The notes beneath the pieces are model-generated. The model was not told the DNA's origin. It ran no database searches and worked only from the letters and a program-made list of their open reading frames with translations. A stretch of DNA of 64,000 nucleotides from JAEUUM01 sp038326165. GTDB lineage: Bacteria > Bacteroidota > Bacteroidia > Chitinophagales > Saprospiraceae. Where the stretch lies: positions 29,343 through 93,342 of the forward strand of contig JBBQJT010000006.1 in the NCBI GenBank assembly GCA_038326165.1, read 5' to 3'. Positions 34,628-44,400 of the stretch are shown piece by piece. Both the position numbers and the translations under genes were made by a program. Positions within the stretch are counted from its first letter, which is position 1. Each line of letters starts with the position of its first letter.

Positions 34628-35683
34628 ATGAACTTCATGTTGTTAGGAATTGTATCGTCAAGAGTCACCAGGTCTAAGAAAAGCAATGTTCATTTTTCAT
34701 ATCTTGACAACTTGGCAACTCCTGTAATTGTTGTAGTGATTGCAAAACTAAAGATTGACTATTGTAATCCGGCTGGACTTAGGTTTTTACTTGATTCCAA
34801 CGTTGCAAACCAAACAGACAATCCGTTTGTAACATGGTTAATTAACATTTTGAATACAACACAGGAATTTCCTAAAATATTCAATTGGGATTCTGAGGTT
34901 GGGGCTCAAGTTAAGATTCATATTGTTGTCATTGATGCTAAACAAATTGCTTTGGTCGAAGTTTATCCCCGTCAAGACGCAGAAATTGTAAGGTTAAGTG
35001 AAAGCCTAGACGAGCTCACCTATGCCATATCGCATGATTTGATGGAGCCGATTAGAACTATCAGAAGTATGATTCAAATCATTCAAAGATCTTATCCAGA
35101 ACTATCAAAGAATGAACAGCTGATTTCTGATTTTAGTTATGTTGTGGAAGGAACAACTCGATTGCATGAAATGATCAACGGGATGCTGAGTTATTCGAGA
35201 CTTAATACAGCTTCATTTCCAATGACAGAAGTAGATAGTATGGATGTAATGGTTGATGTCATCAAAGATCTCGCAGCATCTGTAAAAGAGTCAAAAGCAT
35301 TTATAGAATGTTCAAGTCTCCCCAAAATACATTTCAATAGAACATTGCTTTACCAAATATTTATAAACCTTGTCGGAAATGCTATAAAGTATCGTAAAAT
35401 GGAAGGTCCATGTCAGATATTCATAGATTCAGTCAGTTCAGAGGATCAAGTGGGGTTCTCAGTTCACGATAATGGAATAGGAATCGAAGAGGAACAATTT
35501 GATAGAATCTTTAAGATTTTTCAAAGGTTAAATCCAAATGACCCTTCAAGACTTGGTACAGGATTAGGGTTAGGATTGGCAAAAAAAATAGTAGAAAATG
35601 CCAAAGGTACAATGGGTGTTGAATCAACAATTGGACAAGGTTCAACATTCTATTTTACGCTTCCTCAACCAAAGAATTTGTAG
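34628..35683 (+). CDS. Cytoplasmic PAS-type sensor histidine kinase
   Basis: 351 residues from this start. A PAS-like region (about 30-130, FSYLDNLATPVIVVVIAKLKI) is followed by a HisKA domain with H-box AISHDLMEPIRTIRSM, then an HATPase with N-box QIFINLVGNAIKYR, G1 HDNGIGIEEEQF, an F-box RIFKIFQRL and G2 GTGLGLGLAKKI. No clear membrane span, so a cytosolic sensor, of the type that partners Rcp1-like regulators. The nearest such regulator is at 10.2 kb, not adjacent. The start is uncertain: ATG at 34583 abuts a terminator, and 34637 is also possible. Confidence 0.88.
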   Translation: MNFMLLGIVSSRVTRSKKSNVHFSYLDNLATPVIVVVIAKLKIDYCNPAGLRFLLDSNVANQTDNPFVTWLINILNTTQEFPKIFNWDSEVGAQVKIHIVVIDAKQIALVEVYPRQDAEIVRLSESLDELTYAISHDLMEPIRTIRSMIQIIQRSYPELSKNEQLISDFSYVVEGTTRLHEMINGMLSYSRLNTASFPMTEVDSMDVMVDVIKDLAASVKESKAFIECSSLPKIHFNRTLLYQIFINLVGNAIKYRKMEGPCQIFIDSVSSEDQVGFSVHDNGIGIEEEQFDRIFKIFQRLNPNDPSRLGTGLGLGLAKKIVENAKGTMGVESTIGQGSTFYFTLPQPKNL

Positions 35684-35684
35684 T

Positions 35685-36149
35685 TTACCTCTGACTTTTA
35701 AAGTACTTAGGATTGATAACCAATAATCCGAAGGATTCGCAATTTTCCTTTGTCAATTTACTGTGATGCGCTCCATGGGCACGCAGTACCGCTTTCGAAT
35801 AAGAATTATTTACCTGATTTATCCATTGAAACCTTCGGTGTATGTAAACGTCATGGATCAGGAAATAAATCAAGCCGTAAATAGATATTCCAATTCCAAC
35901 AAAAAATAACTCATACAGGGTAGTCATACTTCCTATCATATAGCAGGCAGCACTTGGAACTGCAAACACTATAAAGAATAAGTCATTCCGCTCCCAAAAT
36001 CCATTTTTTGCAAAAGAAGGCTTGTGGTGGTCACTGTGCCAGGACCATAAAATGCCGTGCATGATATATTTGTGGCTAAACCATGCTACAAATTCCATCC
36101 CTCCAGCCGCTGCTAAAGTTATTAATAAGTATTTAATATTCTCATTCAT
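35685..36149 (-). CDS. crtZ: CrtZ-type beta-carotene hydroxylase
   Basis: 154-residue membrane di-iron hydroxylase, probably adding 3-hydroxyl groups to carotenoid rings. The four histidine motifs are present: HKYIMH, WHSDHHKP, HDVYIHRR and HGAHHSK, among three or four membrane segments. The ATG at 36149 is chosen; upstream is only a TTG that would lie in a possible -7 element (TACATTTG, 36154-36161). It begins 15 bases after the stop of the large histidine kinase and may be co-transcribed. Other carotenoid genes are not in view, apart from a polyprenyl synthase at 10.7 kb. Confidence 0.85.
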   Translation of the reverse strand: MNENIKYLLITLAAAGGMEFVAWFSHKYIMHGILWSWHSDHHKPSFAKNGFWERNDLFFIVFAVPSAACYMIGSMTTLYELFFVGIGISIYGLIYFLIHDVYIHRRFQWINQVNNSYSKAVLRAHGAHHSKLTKENCESFGLLVINPKYFKSQR

Positions 36150-36164
36150 ATTACAAATGTACAA

Positions 36165-39100
36165 TTACACTGTTGTATTGATAGGTAGTTTAACAACAAA
36201 TGTACAGCCTTGGTTCAAGTTTGATTGAAAATCTATTTGACCGCCTAATTGCTCAATCAATCTTTTGCACATAGCAAGTCCAAGTCCGCTACCACTTGAT
36301 TTTGTTGTAAAATGTGGTTCGAATATCATTGACTTGATTTCGTCGCTTATTCCAGGACCATTGTCTTTAATGAGTATAGTTATATGGGAATCTTTTGAAT
36401 CAACTGTGATATCTATTTTTCCACCAGTTTGATGCTCTAGTGCCTGTAATGCATTCTTGATAAGATTATTAATTACCCTCAGTAAGTTATTTGAATCAGT
36501 CACTAAATCTATGGGTTCAATAGGCATTGTGAGGTTTAAATCAACTCCTTTTTCATATGCTTCAGTTTTAAATAAATTGTAAACTCCGGTGATTAACTCA
36601 TTTAGGTTGATGTCTTTGAGTTGGAGGTCACTGTCTCTTGCAAATTGACTGAATGTATTGGCTATGTGAGCTAAGTTATCAATTTGTTGGATCAAGACAC
36701 CGGAGATTCTGCGAATTTTTTCTTCTCGTTTTTCAGGTTCGCTATCATAACTATGAAGTAAATATTGGATATTGAGCTTCATGGGTGTCAATGGGTTTTT
36801 TATTTCATGAGCCACTTGTTGTGCCATATCTCGCCATGCCCCTTCCCGTTCTGATTTTGCCAGCAGTTGAGCGCTATCATCTAGTTTTTTGATCATATCA
36901 TTGTAAGCCTGAACCAAGACTCCAATTTCATCTTTGTTTTTCCATTCCAAAGGCTTGTTCATGCTTCCTACTTTTACATTTTTAAGTCTTTCAACCAAAT
37001 AGAAAAGTGGTTTTGTAATTGATCGGCCAACTGTCAAAGCCAGGGCGCTGGCTATCAACAATAGGAACACATAGGTATTAATTATTGTACCTATAAAGTC
37101 CGACAAGCCTGTTTTTTTCTCTATTTTCGAATAATTTAGAGGTATTACAACATAATATTGGTTCCGAGCTGAGTATGGATTGATTTTGTAAAATTCAAAG
37201 CTGCGATTGTAATAGGTAAAACGATTTGATAGATTATTATTTCGTTGGAGCAATTTTGGAGAGATTGGTATTCTGCTCATTAATTTGATATCAGGCTCAA
37301 AGATCTGATCACTCCAACTTACTAGTTTACCTGTATTATTGTAGCAAAACACTGGTATATCAATAAATCCAGAAAAAATGCTGGTTTTCTCCTTACTCAA
37401 AGTATCTTGTTTTGTCAAATTCTCATAAAATGCAAGAATATGCTTCCGATCTTTTTCAAACAGAGCTTGTTGATTTTTCCGGTCAGCCGCCTTAAAATAC
37501 ATGAAAGTCACCATTCCAATAGCAATCGATGAAGCAAGAATTAAAGCAATCACAGAGATTTGAATCTTGTTTCTAAGTGTCATAGAAGCCGAATTCAACA
37601 GATGAAATGTATCGGGTATGACCTTGAAAAAGGTATTTAAAACGACAGTGACGCCAATACTTAAAAGCAGTAAAACAAACAGAAAGGAGAACAATCCGAA
37701 CATTTTGATCCAACCACCTTGTTCCCTTTTAAGGATGATTGATCTTCTATTTGAATCTTCTAATTTGTATTCTGGGTTTGGCAAACCATTAATAATGAAT
37801 TCCCCAACTACAGGAATTGTAACTTTGGAACCGACATTCCATTCAGTGATTACTTGATTCTTAAAAAAGAACTTAACATTGGTTCCTATAGGAAGATCCA
37901 CTCCTTTGTAGGAAGGCAATTTCTTCGGATCATTGATGTAGAAAAGTGCTGAGGAAGGATCGTCCTTTCCTCTGAGAAATACCGTATTATAATCTCTTTT
38001 GATTCGATAAATTGGAATACCCGTTTTGCTCTCCAAAGCCCACGAAATATTTTTGATACCCGTTTCATGCCAAAACTGAATAACGACATCTTCCTTTTGT
38101 AAATTTTTATAATAATTTTGAAGGTAAGGATCCTCCAAGATGGATTTTGTGCTAGCAGAATTAACTCTGGATTCTAAAATATAGTCTTGCGGGTTGAGCA
38201 GGATTTTTGCAGCCGCTTTTTGATTGATTAGTTCTTTTTTGCTGTTGTAATTAAAGAGTAGAGCAGCAGAAAATGATGAAAAAATAATCAACCAAATAAG
38301 CATCCATGTAAAATCTGTTTCATCATTATCGGCATAAAAATCGAGCAAAAGAAGATAGATTAAGCCAAATATCAGGAATCGTAAATTCAAATCAATAACC
38401 TGAAAATAAAGTAAACCAAGGCATGAAAATAAAGCTGCAATTAACATCCCCAGCAATCTAAATCTCTTTTCAAGGTTCAATTGCTTGATATTGAACATCA
38501 TCCGTTGACTGAATAGGAAGAGGGCAGTGCAAACAATCATCATTCCACTGATGGCCATTAGGCTCATAAAGTTGAGACTGAATAACTTCTCGAAATCAAA
38601 ATTTATGGATGATTCCATAACGATGCTCTTAATAATTCCAGCAACCATTATTATTCCAAGGAGGATACTCAGGTAATTGAATGCAGCCAACAGCCATCGT
38701 GTTGTTTTATTGATATTGGTATATTCAACTTTTTGATATGCTTTGTAATAATAGATTATAATCCAAAGGAACATCATGCTATTCAACAGGAAACCCATAA
38801 TTGAACTGCCCAAATATTTCGACTGAATAACTGATAATGTTATTTGGAGCTCAGAAAATTCTTGAGTGAAATACGGAATCCCATATAAAAATCTAACCAT
38901 GATCATACCCACTACCAAAACCAACGCCCCAACCTCTGGACTGTATTTATTTCCAATATGATTTGCTACATCGTTGATACATAGCATGGCGCTTAAAGTA
39001 ATAAAAAGGAAAATCAGAAGCAGTGCAATTGGATAAGTATTATTGTTGGGCACATTATCTGTATGGTTATCAAAACTTGATTGCATTGAAAGTACTTCAT

Positions 39101-39548
39101 TCACTTTTTTGAATTTCAGCTCGTGTGCAAAACTTAACCTTCCCTGACCTACAAGGACTAAGTTTCCACTTACTTTTAATTGTTTTGAAAAAAACAAAGA
39201 GTTTTTGTTATTTAATTTAAAGTGCCATTGACCATCATTTAACTCAGTAAGATTGAATTCAGGTGGATTTTCCCAATAGGTTAAACTGTCCCGTTCATAG
39301 AAAAGCAATCCAACTGTATCCGAGTGTGACTCGAATTTGTTGGCCAGAGAATTTGCATTCATGCTCAAAGAACTGAGCCTGCTTCTTGAAGTCAGTTGAT
39401 CTCTAAAACTTCTTGTAACTTGTTCAACGGAACTGTAGGGTTCTGCAAGAGAAACCAAGTTATTATTCCCCCATTTACAGAAAATAAAAACCACTATGCC
39501 AATAATAAGCATAACGGGAAACTTAATATGTAACCAATTGTTATTCAC
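36165..39548 (-). CDS. Large multi-span membrane histidine kinase
   Basis: 1127 residues. One membrane anchor lies near residues 10-25. An extracytoplasmic region follows, then a dense block of roughly ten to twelve spans between about 170 and 430, another extracytoplasmic stretch and further spans near 630 and 830. The C-terminus has HAMP (about 835-895), H-box QVAHEIKNPLTPMKL with H914 and an NtrY-like sequence, and a complete ATPase (N-box NNLIKNALQAL, DNGPGIS, GSGLGLAMCK). A regulator is not adjacent. The membrane block does not resemble a named sensor module to me. crtZ follows on the same strand. Confidence 0.85.
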   Translation of the reverse strand: MNNNWLHIKFPVMLIIGIVVFIFCKWGNNNLVSLAEPYSSVEQVTRSFRDQLTSRSRLSSLSMNANSLANKFESHSDTVGLLFYERDSLTYWENPPEFNLTELNDGQWHFKLNNKNSLFFSKQLKVSGNLVLVGQGRLSFAHELKFKKVNEVLSMQSSFDNHTDNVPNNNTYPIALLLIFLFITLSAMLCINDVANHIGNKYSPEVGALVLVVGMIMVRFLYGIPYFTQEFSELQITLSVIQSKYLGSSIMGFLLNSMMFLWIIIYYYKAYQKVEYTNINKTTRWLLAAFNYLSILLGIIMVAGIIKSIVMESSINFDFEKLFSLNFMSLMAISGMMIVCTALFLFSQRMMFNIKQLNLEKRFRLLGMLIAALFSCLGLLYFQVIDLNLRFLIFGLIYLLLLDFYADNDETDFTWMLIWLIIFSSFSAALLFNYNSKKELINQKAAAKILLNPQDYILESRVNSASTKSILEDPYLQNYYKNLQKEDVVIQFWHETGIKNISWALESKTGIPIYRIKRDYNTVFLRGKDDPSSALFYINDPKKLPSYKGVDLPIGTNVKFFFKNQVITEWNVGSKVTIPVVGEFIINGLPNPEYKLEDSNRRSIILKREQGGWIKMFGLFSFLFVLLLLSIGVTVVLNTFFKVIPDTFHLLNSASMTLRNKIQISVIALILASSIAIGMVTFMYFKAADRKNQQALFEKDRKHILAFYENLTKQDTLSKEKTSIFSGFIDIPVFCYNNTGKLVSWSDQIFEPDIKLMSRIPISPKLLQRNNNLSNRFTYYNRSFEFYKINPYSARNQYYVVIPLNYSKIEKKTGLSDFIGTIINTYVFLLLIASALALTVGRSITKPLFYLVERLKNVKVGSMNKPLEWKNKDEIGVLVQAYNDMIKKLDDSAQLLAKSEREGAWRDMAQQVAHEIKNPLTPMKLNIQYLLHSYDSEPEKREEKIRRISGVLIQQIDNLAHIANTFSQFARDSDLQLKDINLNELITGVYNLFKTEAYEKGVDLNLTMPIEPIDLVTDSNNLLRVINNLIKNALQALEHQTGGKIDITVDSKDSHITILIKDNGPGISDEIKSMIFEPHFTTKSSGSGLGLAMCKRLIEQLGGQIDFQSNLNQGCTFVVKLPINTTV

Positions 39549-39611
39549 CTGTTTAATATATACTGTTAATCTATAATTTGGTTTCTATTAATGCACAGTA
39601 TCTACAGCTTA

Positions 39612-39643
39612 TTTGTTTATAAAGATTTTTTTAGTGAAATTTG
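39612..39643 (+). promoter_or_regulatory. Promoter for RNase P RNA
   Basis: TTTG at 39612-39615 and GAAATTTG at 39636-39643, 20 bases apart, approximate the Bacteroidota promoter (two mismatches in the -7 TA). The RNA 5' end would fall about four bases later. Confidence 0.45.
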
Positions 39644-39646
39644 CAG

Positions 39647-40033
39647 TGCGCAGAAGGCTACATCGCAGTTGTGTAAGCAATTGAGGAAAGTCCGGACAAC
39701 ATAGAGCACCACACCACCTAACGGGTGGGAATCGAGATTCAGTCTCGATGACAGCAAGTGCCACAGAAAATAACCGCCTTGAATGTGTCAAGGTAAGGGT
39801 GAAAATGTGCGGTAAGAGCGCACGGCACACTCAGGTAACTGAGTGAGTGGGTAAACCTTGTGGGTTGAAATGTCATGTATACCGTGTTTCTGCTTGCAGG
39901 AACCTGTTGCTCGCAGGGATGACACGGGGGGTAGGCAGATAGAGCAATTCAGCGATGGATTGCCCAGATAAATGGTGTAGGATTTGAAGTCTCGTGCTTC
40001 AAATCACAGAATCCGGCTTACAATTCTGCGTTT
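39647..40033 (+). ncRNA. rnpB: RNase P RNA, class A
   Basis: Catalytic RNA that removes 5' leaders from pre-tRNAs. The conserved 5' element GAGGAAAGTCCGGAC is at about 39682, and AGATAAATGG plus GAATCCGGCTTAC are near the 3' end. Mid-molecule there is the CACAGAAAATAACCGCC-type P8-P9/CR-II block and GGTAAGGGTGAAA. P1 closes as CGCAGAA (39649-39655) with TTCTGCG (40024-40030), so the ends are good to a few bases. About 385 nt, normal for the class. Confidence 0.95.
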
Positions 40034-40040
40034 TTTTCAT

Positions 40041-40078
40041 AAAAAAGCCATTCTAGATTATTCCAGAATGGCTTTTTT
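40041..40078. terminator. Bidirectional terminator between rnpB and porV
   Basis: AAAAAAGCCATTCT (40041-40054) is the exact complement of AGAATGGCTTTTTT (40065-40078), loop 10 bases. It can serve both rnpB (plus) and porV (minus). Confidence 0.85.
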
Positions 40079-40096
40079 GAATTTGGGAATTGGTGC

Positions 40097-41323
40097 TTAT
40101 TCTTCTGTACCAAATGATCCGCTGCCATCCAAATCAAATAAGAATGTAAATCTCAAGGTATTGTCCAAAGGATTTCTGATATTCGAGGTTGGAACCAAGT
40201 AAGAAAAATTGAGGGTGAATACATTGTATTTCACGCCAATACCGGTTGTCAAAAACTGTCTATTTCCTTTTGTTCTATCTTCATAATAGTATCCAAGTCG
40301 GAAAGAAAACTGCTTATCATACCAATATTCAACTCCTGTACTAAAGTTGATCTCTCTAAGTTCTTCACGTGCGCCGTCAGGAGCATCACTGAATGAACCT
40401 AGTAATCCGGAAATCGCAGATTTGTCGCGATAATCCAAACGTCCATTATTGTCTTCGTCGATAATAGTAGGAGAAGGAACAGTTAATTTATTGGCATCCA
40501 ATAGGAATGTAAAGGTATTATAGTCATCAAGAATAAACTCCCATCCCATACCCAAGCCAAGATTAGAAGGCAAAAAGTCTCTGTTGACAGAATTGGTATA
40601 GGTAATTTTGGAACCAACATTACTCAAGCAACCTGCAATGGTCAAATTCGTTTTTGTAAGTCCCATCTTTAGAGGCTTACGATAAGTGAAAGATATATCA
40701 GCCGCGTAAGCAAGTCCAGCACGGATATCAGTTGATTCCACTTGTTGACCACCTGCTAAGTTTGAATAAATAAATTTACCAGTAATACCTGCAGCAAAAT
40801 TATCAGAGAGTGCTCTGGAATAAGCAGCAGCAATTTCAAATTCTCTAGGGCGAAAAGGTATGATGGTGTTACCGTTGTTATCGGTGAATGTTATAGTACC
40901 TAAATTGAAATAACGAAGGCTTAAGCCGACTGCTTGCCTTTCATCCAATTTGTAATAACCAGACATGTAAGCAAGATAAACATCGGTTAAACCCAGTGAC
41001 CTTAACCAAGGGCTATAACTGCCAGCAAAGGACATTTTTTTCTCTGCAAATACCAGCTTGGATGCATTCATGTGCATTGAATTGGCATCCGCACTCAGTC
41101 CCAGTCCTGCATCTCCCAAAGCCGCAGATCTCGCATCTGGAATGATGCGAAGAAAAGGCACCGAAGTAATTAGTGGATTAATACATCTACCTCCAATTGA
41201 TAAGGGACAAATTGTATCACCTACCATCTTCGTTGTTTTTGCTGATACACTCAAACAATCAAGGCATGAAACGATCACTAATGTAAATAAAAATACTGTC
41301 TTTTTTCTGTTGATCATGAGCAT
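40097..41323 (-). CDS. porV: Type IX secretion outer-membrane protein PorV (LptO)
   Basis: 408 residues with a signal peptide and a FadL-like barrel. The N-terminal motif FLRIIPDARSAALGDAGLGLSADANSMHMN and the following KLVFAEKKMSFAGSYSPWL are diagnostic of PorV. It binds type IX cargo sorting domains and shuttles them to the PorU sortase at the outer membrane. The neighbouring upstream gene on the same strand is porU, supporting the call. The start may be the ATG at 41323 or at 41317. A -7 element (TACATTTG, 41350-41357) lies upstream, so it can be transcribed separately. Confidence 0.95.
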   Translation of the reverse strand: MLMINRKKTVFLFTLVIVSCLDCLSVSAKTTKMVGDTICPLSIGGRCINPLITSVPFLRIIPDARSAALGDAGLGLSADANSMHMNASKLVFAEKKMSFAGSYSPWLRSLGLTDVYLAYMSGYYKLDERQAVGLSLRYFNLGTITFTDNNGNTIIPFRPREFEIAAAYSRALSDNFAAGITGKFIYSNLAGGQQVESTDIRAGLAYAADISFTYRKPLKMGLTKTNLTIAGCLSNVGSKITYTNSVNRDFLPSNLGLGMGWEFILDDYNTFTFLLDANKLTVPSPTIIDEDNNGRLDYRDKSAISGLLGSFSDAPDGAREELREINFSTGVEYWYDKQFSFRLGYYYEDRTKGNRQFLTTGIGVKYNVFTLNFSYLVPTSNIRNPLDNTLRFTFLFDLDGSGSFGTEE

Positions 41324-41349
41324 TTAAGGTTCTTTTTCAAAATTGCGTG

Positions 41350-41357
41350 CAAATGTA
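41350..41357 (-). promoter_or_regulatory. -7 promoter element for porV
   Basis: TACATTTG on the minus strand, 26 bases before the porV ATG, in the gap after porU. No -33 box is clear. Confidence 0.4.
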
Positions 41358-41406
41358 ATTGATTTAGTTGGGCTGCACACCCCCTATTAACTCCATTTAC
41401 TGGTTT

Positions 41407-44400
41407 TTATTTTAACAACACCAACTTTTCAAAGTCACTTTCTGCTTTTTGCGTTGGATCGCTTCCGTTTGATATAGAATTAACGGTTATTTTGTAGAGA
41501 TAAACTCCTTTTGCAAGATCATTGCCATAATCGTCTTTTCCATCCCAATTGATATCAGGTATACGGCTTCCAGCCCCATTGGTTGTGTGGTATATCGTTT
41601 TTGCCAATACACCAGAAATGGAATAAATTCTGACACACGCAGTTAACTCGTTTGGCCCAAGATTGTGTTCAAACTGAAAAGAGGTTTTGGTTGTGAATGG
41701 GTTTGGATAATTTAGAACATGCGAAAGGCTTGCTTTACCACCTTTAGCAACAACAAACTCCGTGGTACCTTCACCGCTGTTGTTCGTAATATCCCATGCT
41801 TTGACTCTAAGAGTGTGTTTACCCTCAGAAATATTTTCCAACGAAAAGGCTAATTTTCCTTTCTTGAAATTATTCAACTCTGCTTCGTAGTATTCATTTA
41901 ACACAATCTGATTTTCAGTATTCTCATCTATTATTGCAACCAGATCATGCCCAATTGAAGATCCAGAAACATTAATCCCTAGATCATCAGAAATATTGGC
42001 TATCAACAGTGGATTTTCGTTGGTAAGTCCACCAGATACAAAATTCTCATCATTCAAGTAAACCTTAACTATTGGCGGTTCATTCTCAGTAATCAAGCCA
42101 CCGCTTCCACCTATTATTACAGTATTATTGAAACCAGCTGCGTCTGTTGTTCCATTTTCTGCATACAAGCTTATTTTTCCAGATCCAAAGCTATAGTCAA
42201 TATCTTTTGGTACAATGAACGAGACAACGTATTTTCCATTTATTACTGAGGCTGTTCCTTTAAAAATTACACTTTTTTGTAAATCATAGTTTTGAATTTT
42301 ACTTCCTTTTTGTTGTGCAAGTGTTTTGAAAACCTTTGGTTTGTCGAATACAGTTACATAAATCTTGCCCGTAAAATTATTTATAAAACTTCCATCTTGT
42401 TTCAAAATGCTGCCTTTTAGAGTTACCTTATCCAATGCATTGATGGTATCTGTAAAAGTATTTAATGCAAAACCGTTTATGGTATCTATTGAAACGAAGT
42501 TTTCTGGAATGGCTAAAAATTGCGAAGGGTCTCCTAGCATTGCAAATTTTCTAGCATTTTCAAGTTTGAAACTTGTCAAAGTTCCAGAACTGAATCTGTT
42601 TTTGCCAATTCTTAGGATTTCTCCCATTGGCACTCGTTGTCCAAAAGGTCTGGTGAACACAGTATCAAAAACAGCATCAGCCAAATCCCGATTGGCTGTT
42701 GAATAAACAGGTCTAACTGTGCTGAATAAGGCAACTGCTCCACCTTTTGAGTTCAAAATCGAATATTCTCCCGCTGAAGTTACTGTCTGATCGTCAAATC
42801 CTGCAAATGTGCAAGTAGCCGTAACCAAAAGAGCCATACGATCATAATTATTCCAAGATAAAATATCTGGAACCGATATTACACGTTCTTGTGCCAGTCC
42901 TTTGGGCCCACCGTGTCCAAAGTAATTTACTACCAATGCACCTTTATTTATAGCATTGTTGAATGCATCAGTTGCTTCGGGGAATCTATTGCCTCCTGGA
43001 GTCGGAACTAATTTGTAGGAGTCAAGATATATTTTATCAAGATTGTATAAAGGTTGTGACTGCACCACACTTTTGGAAATAATCTCTGCATCATTCACAT
43101 GGGTATTGCTATCTTCATCATCGCCACTAAATAAGGCGCGGAGCCTCCAATCTTTTAGTCCCAATGGGCTTGTATCGTAGTGAATTATTTTGTCAACCAA
43201 TATTTTGCTTTCCTCCAGATTGTTAACTGTCAATCGACCAACAGCCAGTTCCATACCTCCATTTAGGTCTCCACCTTCAACATTATCTAATAATGCATAA
43301 TAATCATCACTAGGGTAGCTTGAAATGTAGTTAAAACTTTCAGGGGTTTCAAACACTGGAATGAAATTTTGGAAGGGATCAAGTTTTAGATTGTTTTTAT
43401 AATCATATGTGCCATCACCAAAAAGCAAAAGGTATTTGAAATTAGGATCTCGGTCGTATATCATTTTACAAAAATCGCGAATTGCTGTCAAGTCATTTTT
43501 GCCCGATGAAAATTCATTGTAAATGCTTGGAATGTCAACAGCGGTTATTGTAAGACCGGATACTTTTTCTCGATGTGATTTAAGCCTTAGCATTTCAGAT
43601 TCAAAAATCTTGCTGTAGATGATAACCATATCGGTTTTCTGGATTCCATGAAGGTTTTGGTTTGCAAGCTTTTGTACAAAACCAGGGGATACAAAATTTC
43701 CATTTGGGTTGAATGCCACAAAGGAGTTCAGTTCAGTATTGGCACTTATAAATGAATAAAAACCACCGGCATCACTCACTGGCATTTTCTCAATATTGCC
43801 CAAGTTGGTGACTTTCCAAACTTCAGGCTGGTCGGAACCAACAATAAATCTATATTGTACATACGGATTCCCAATTGAATTTGGGTCAGCAATTAAAATC
43901 GTTGAATTCTTTAAATTAAGAGCACAAGTTGCGTTAAATTCAATATAGTCCAACCAAGCACTTGAACCTGCCGGGGCATTATATTGCAGTGTTAAAGGCA
44001 CATTACCTCCGCTTGGTTTAAAAGTTGTTGTAAGCGAACCCACTCGTGCATAAAGTGAGGAATTGGGTACGACAGATGCAGGGATATTGTTTGAAGTTGT
44101 ATTCTTGCCATCAATAGTTGCCTTAAAATTTGTGGTAGCAGATGAGCGGCTTGCCATCACTATCTTTACTGTTGCGTCTTGGTCAGTCAGGATATTTTTG
44201 ATTAAGAATTTGCTGGTATAATCTTTTGTGGAGCCACCACCAAAATTGTCCCCGAACCACAATTTTCCAGAACCTGAACCGTTCTCATCCAAATCCAAGA
44301 GATTGACTTCTTCCGGTTCGTACCTAATTACTTCCTGATAGGAGGAGGTAACATAACTAGCTGGTCCATTATCTTGACTTAAATTGATTCTCTTGCCATT

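Noticed and set aside
39647..40033. Open frames across the RNase P RNA locus
   Set aside because: The region is explained by conserved RNase P RNA sequence elements.
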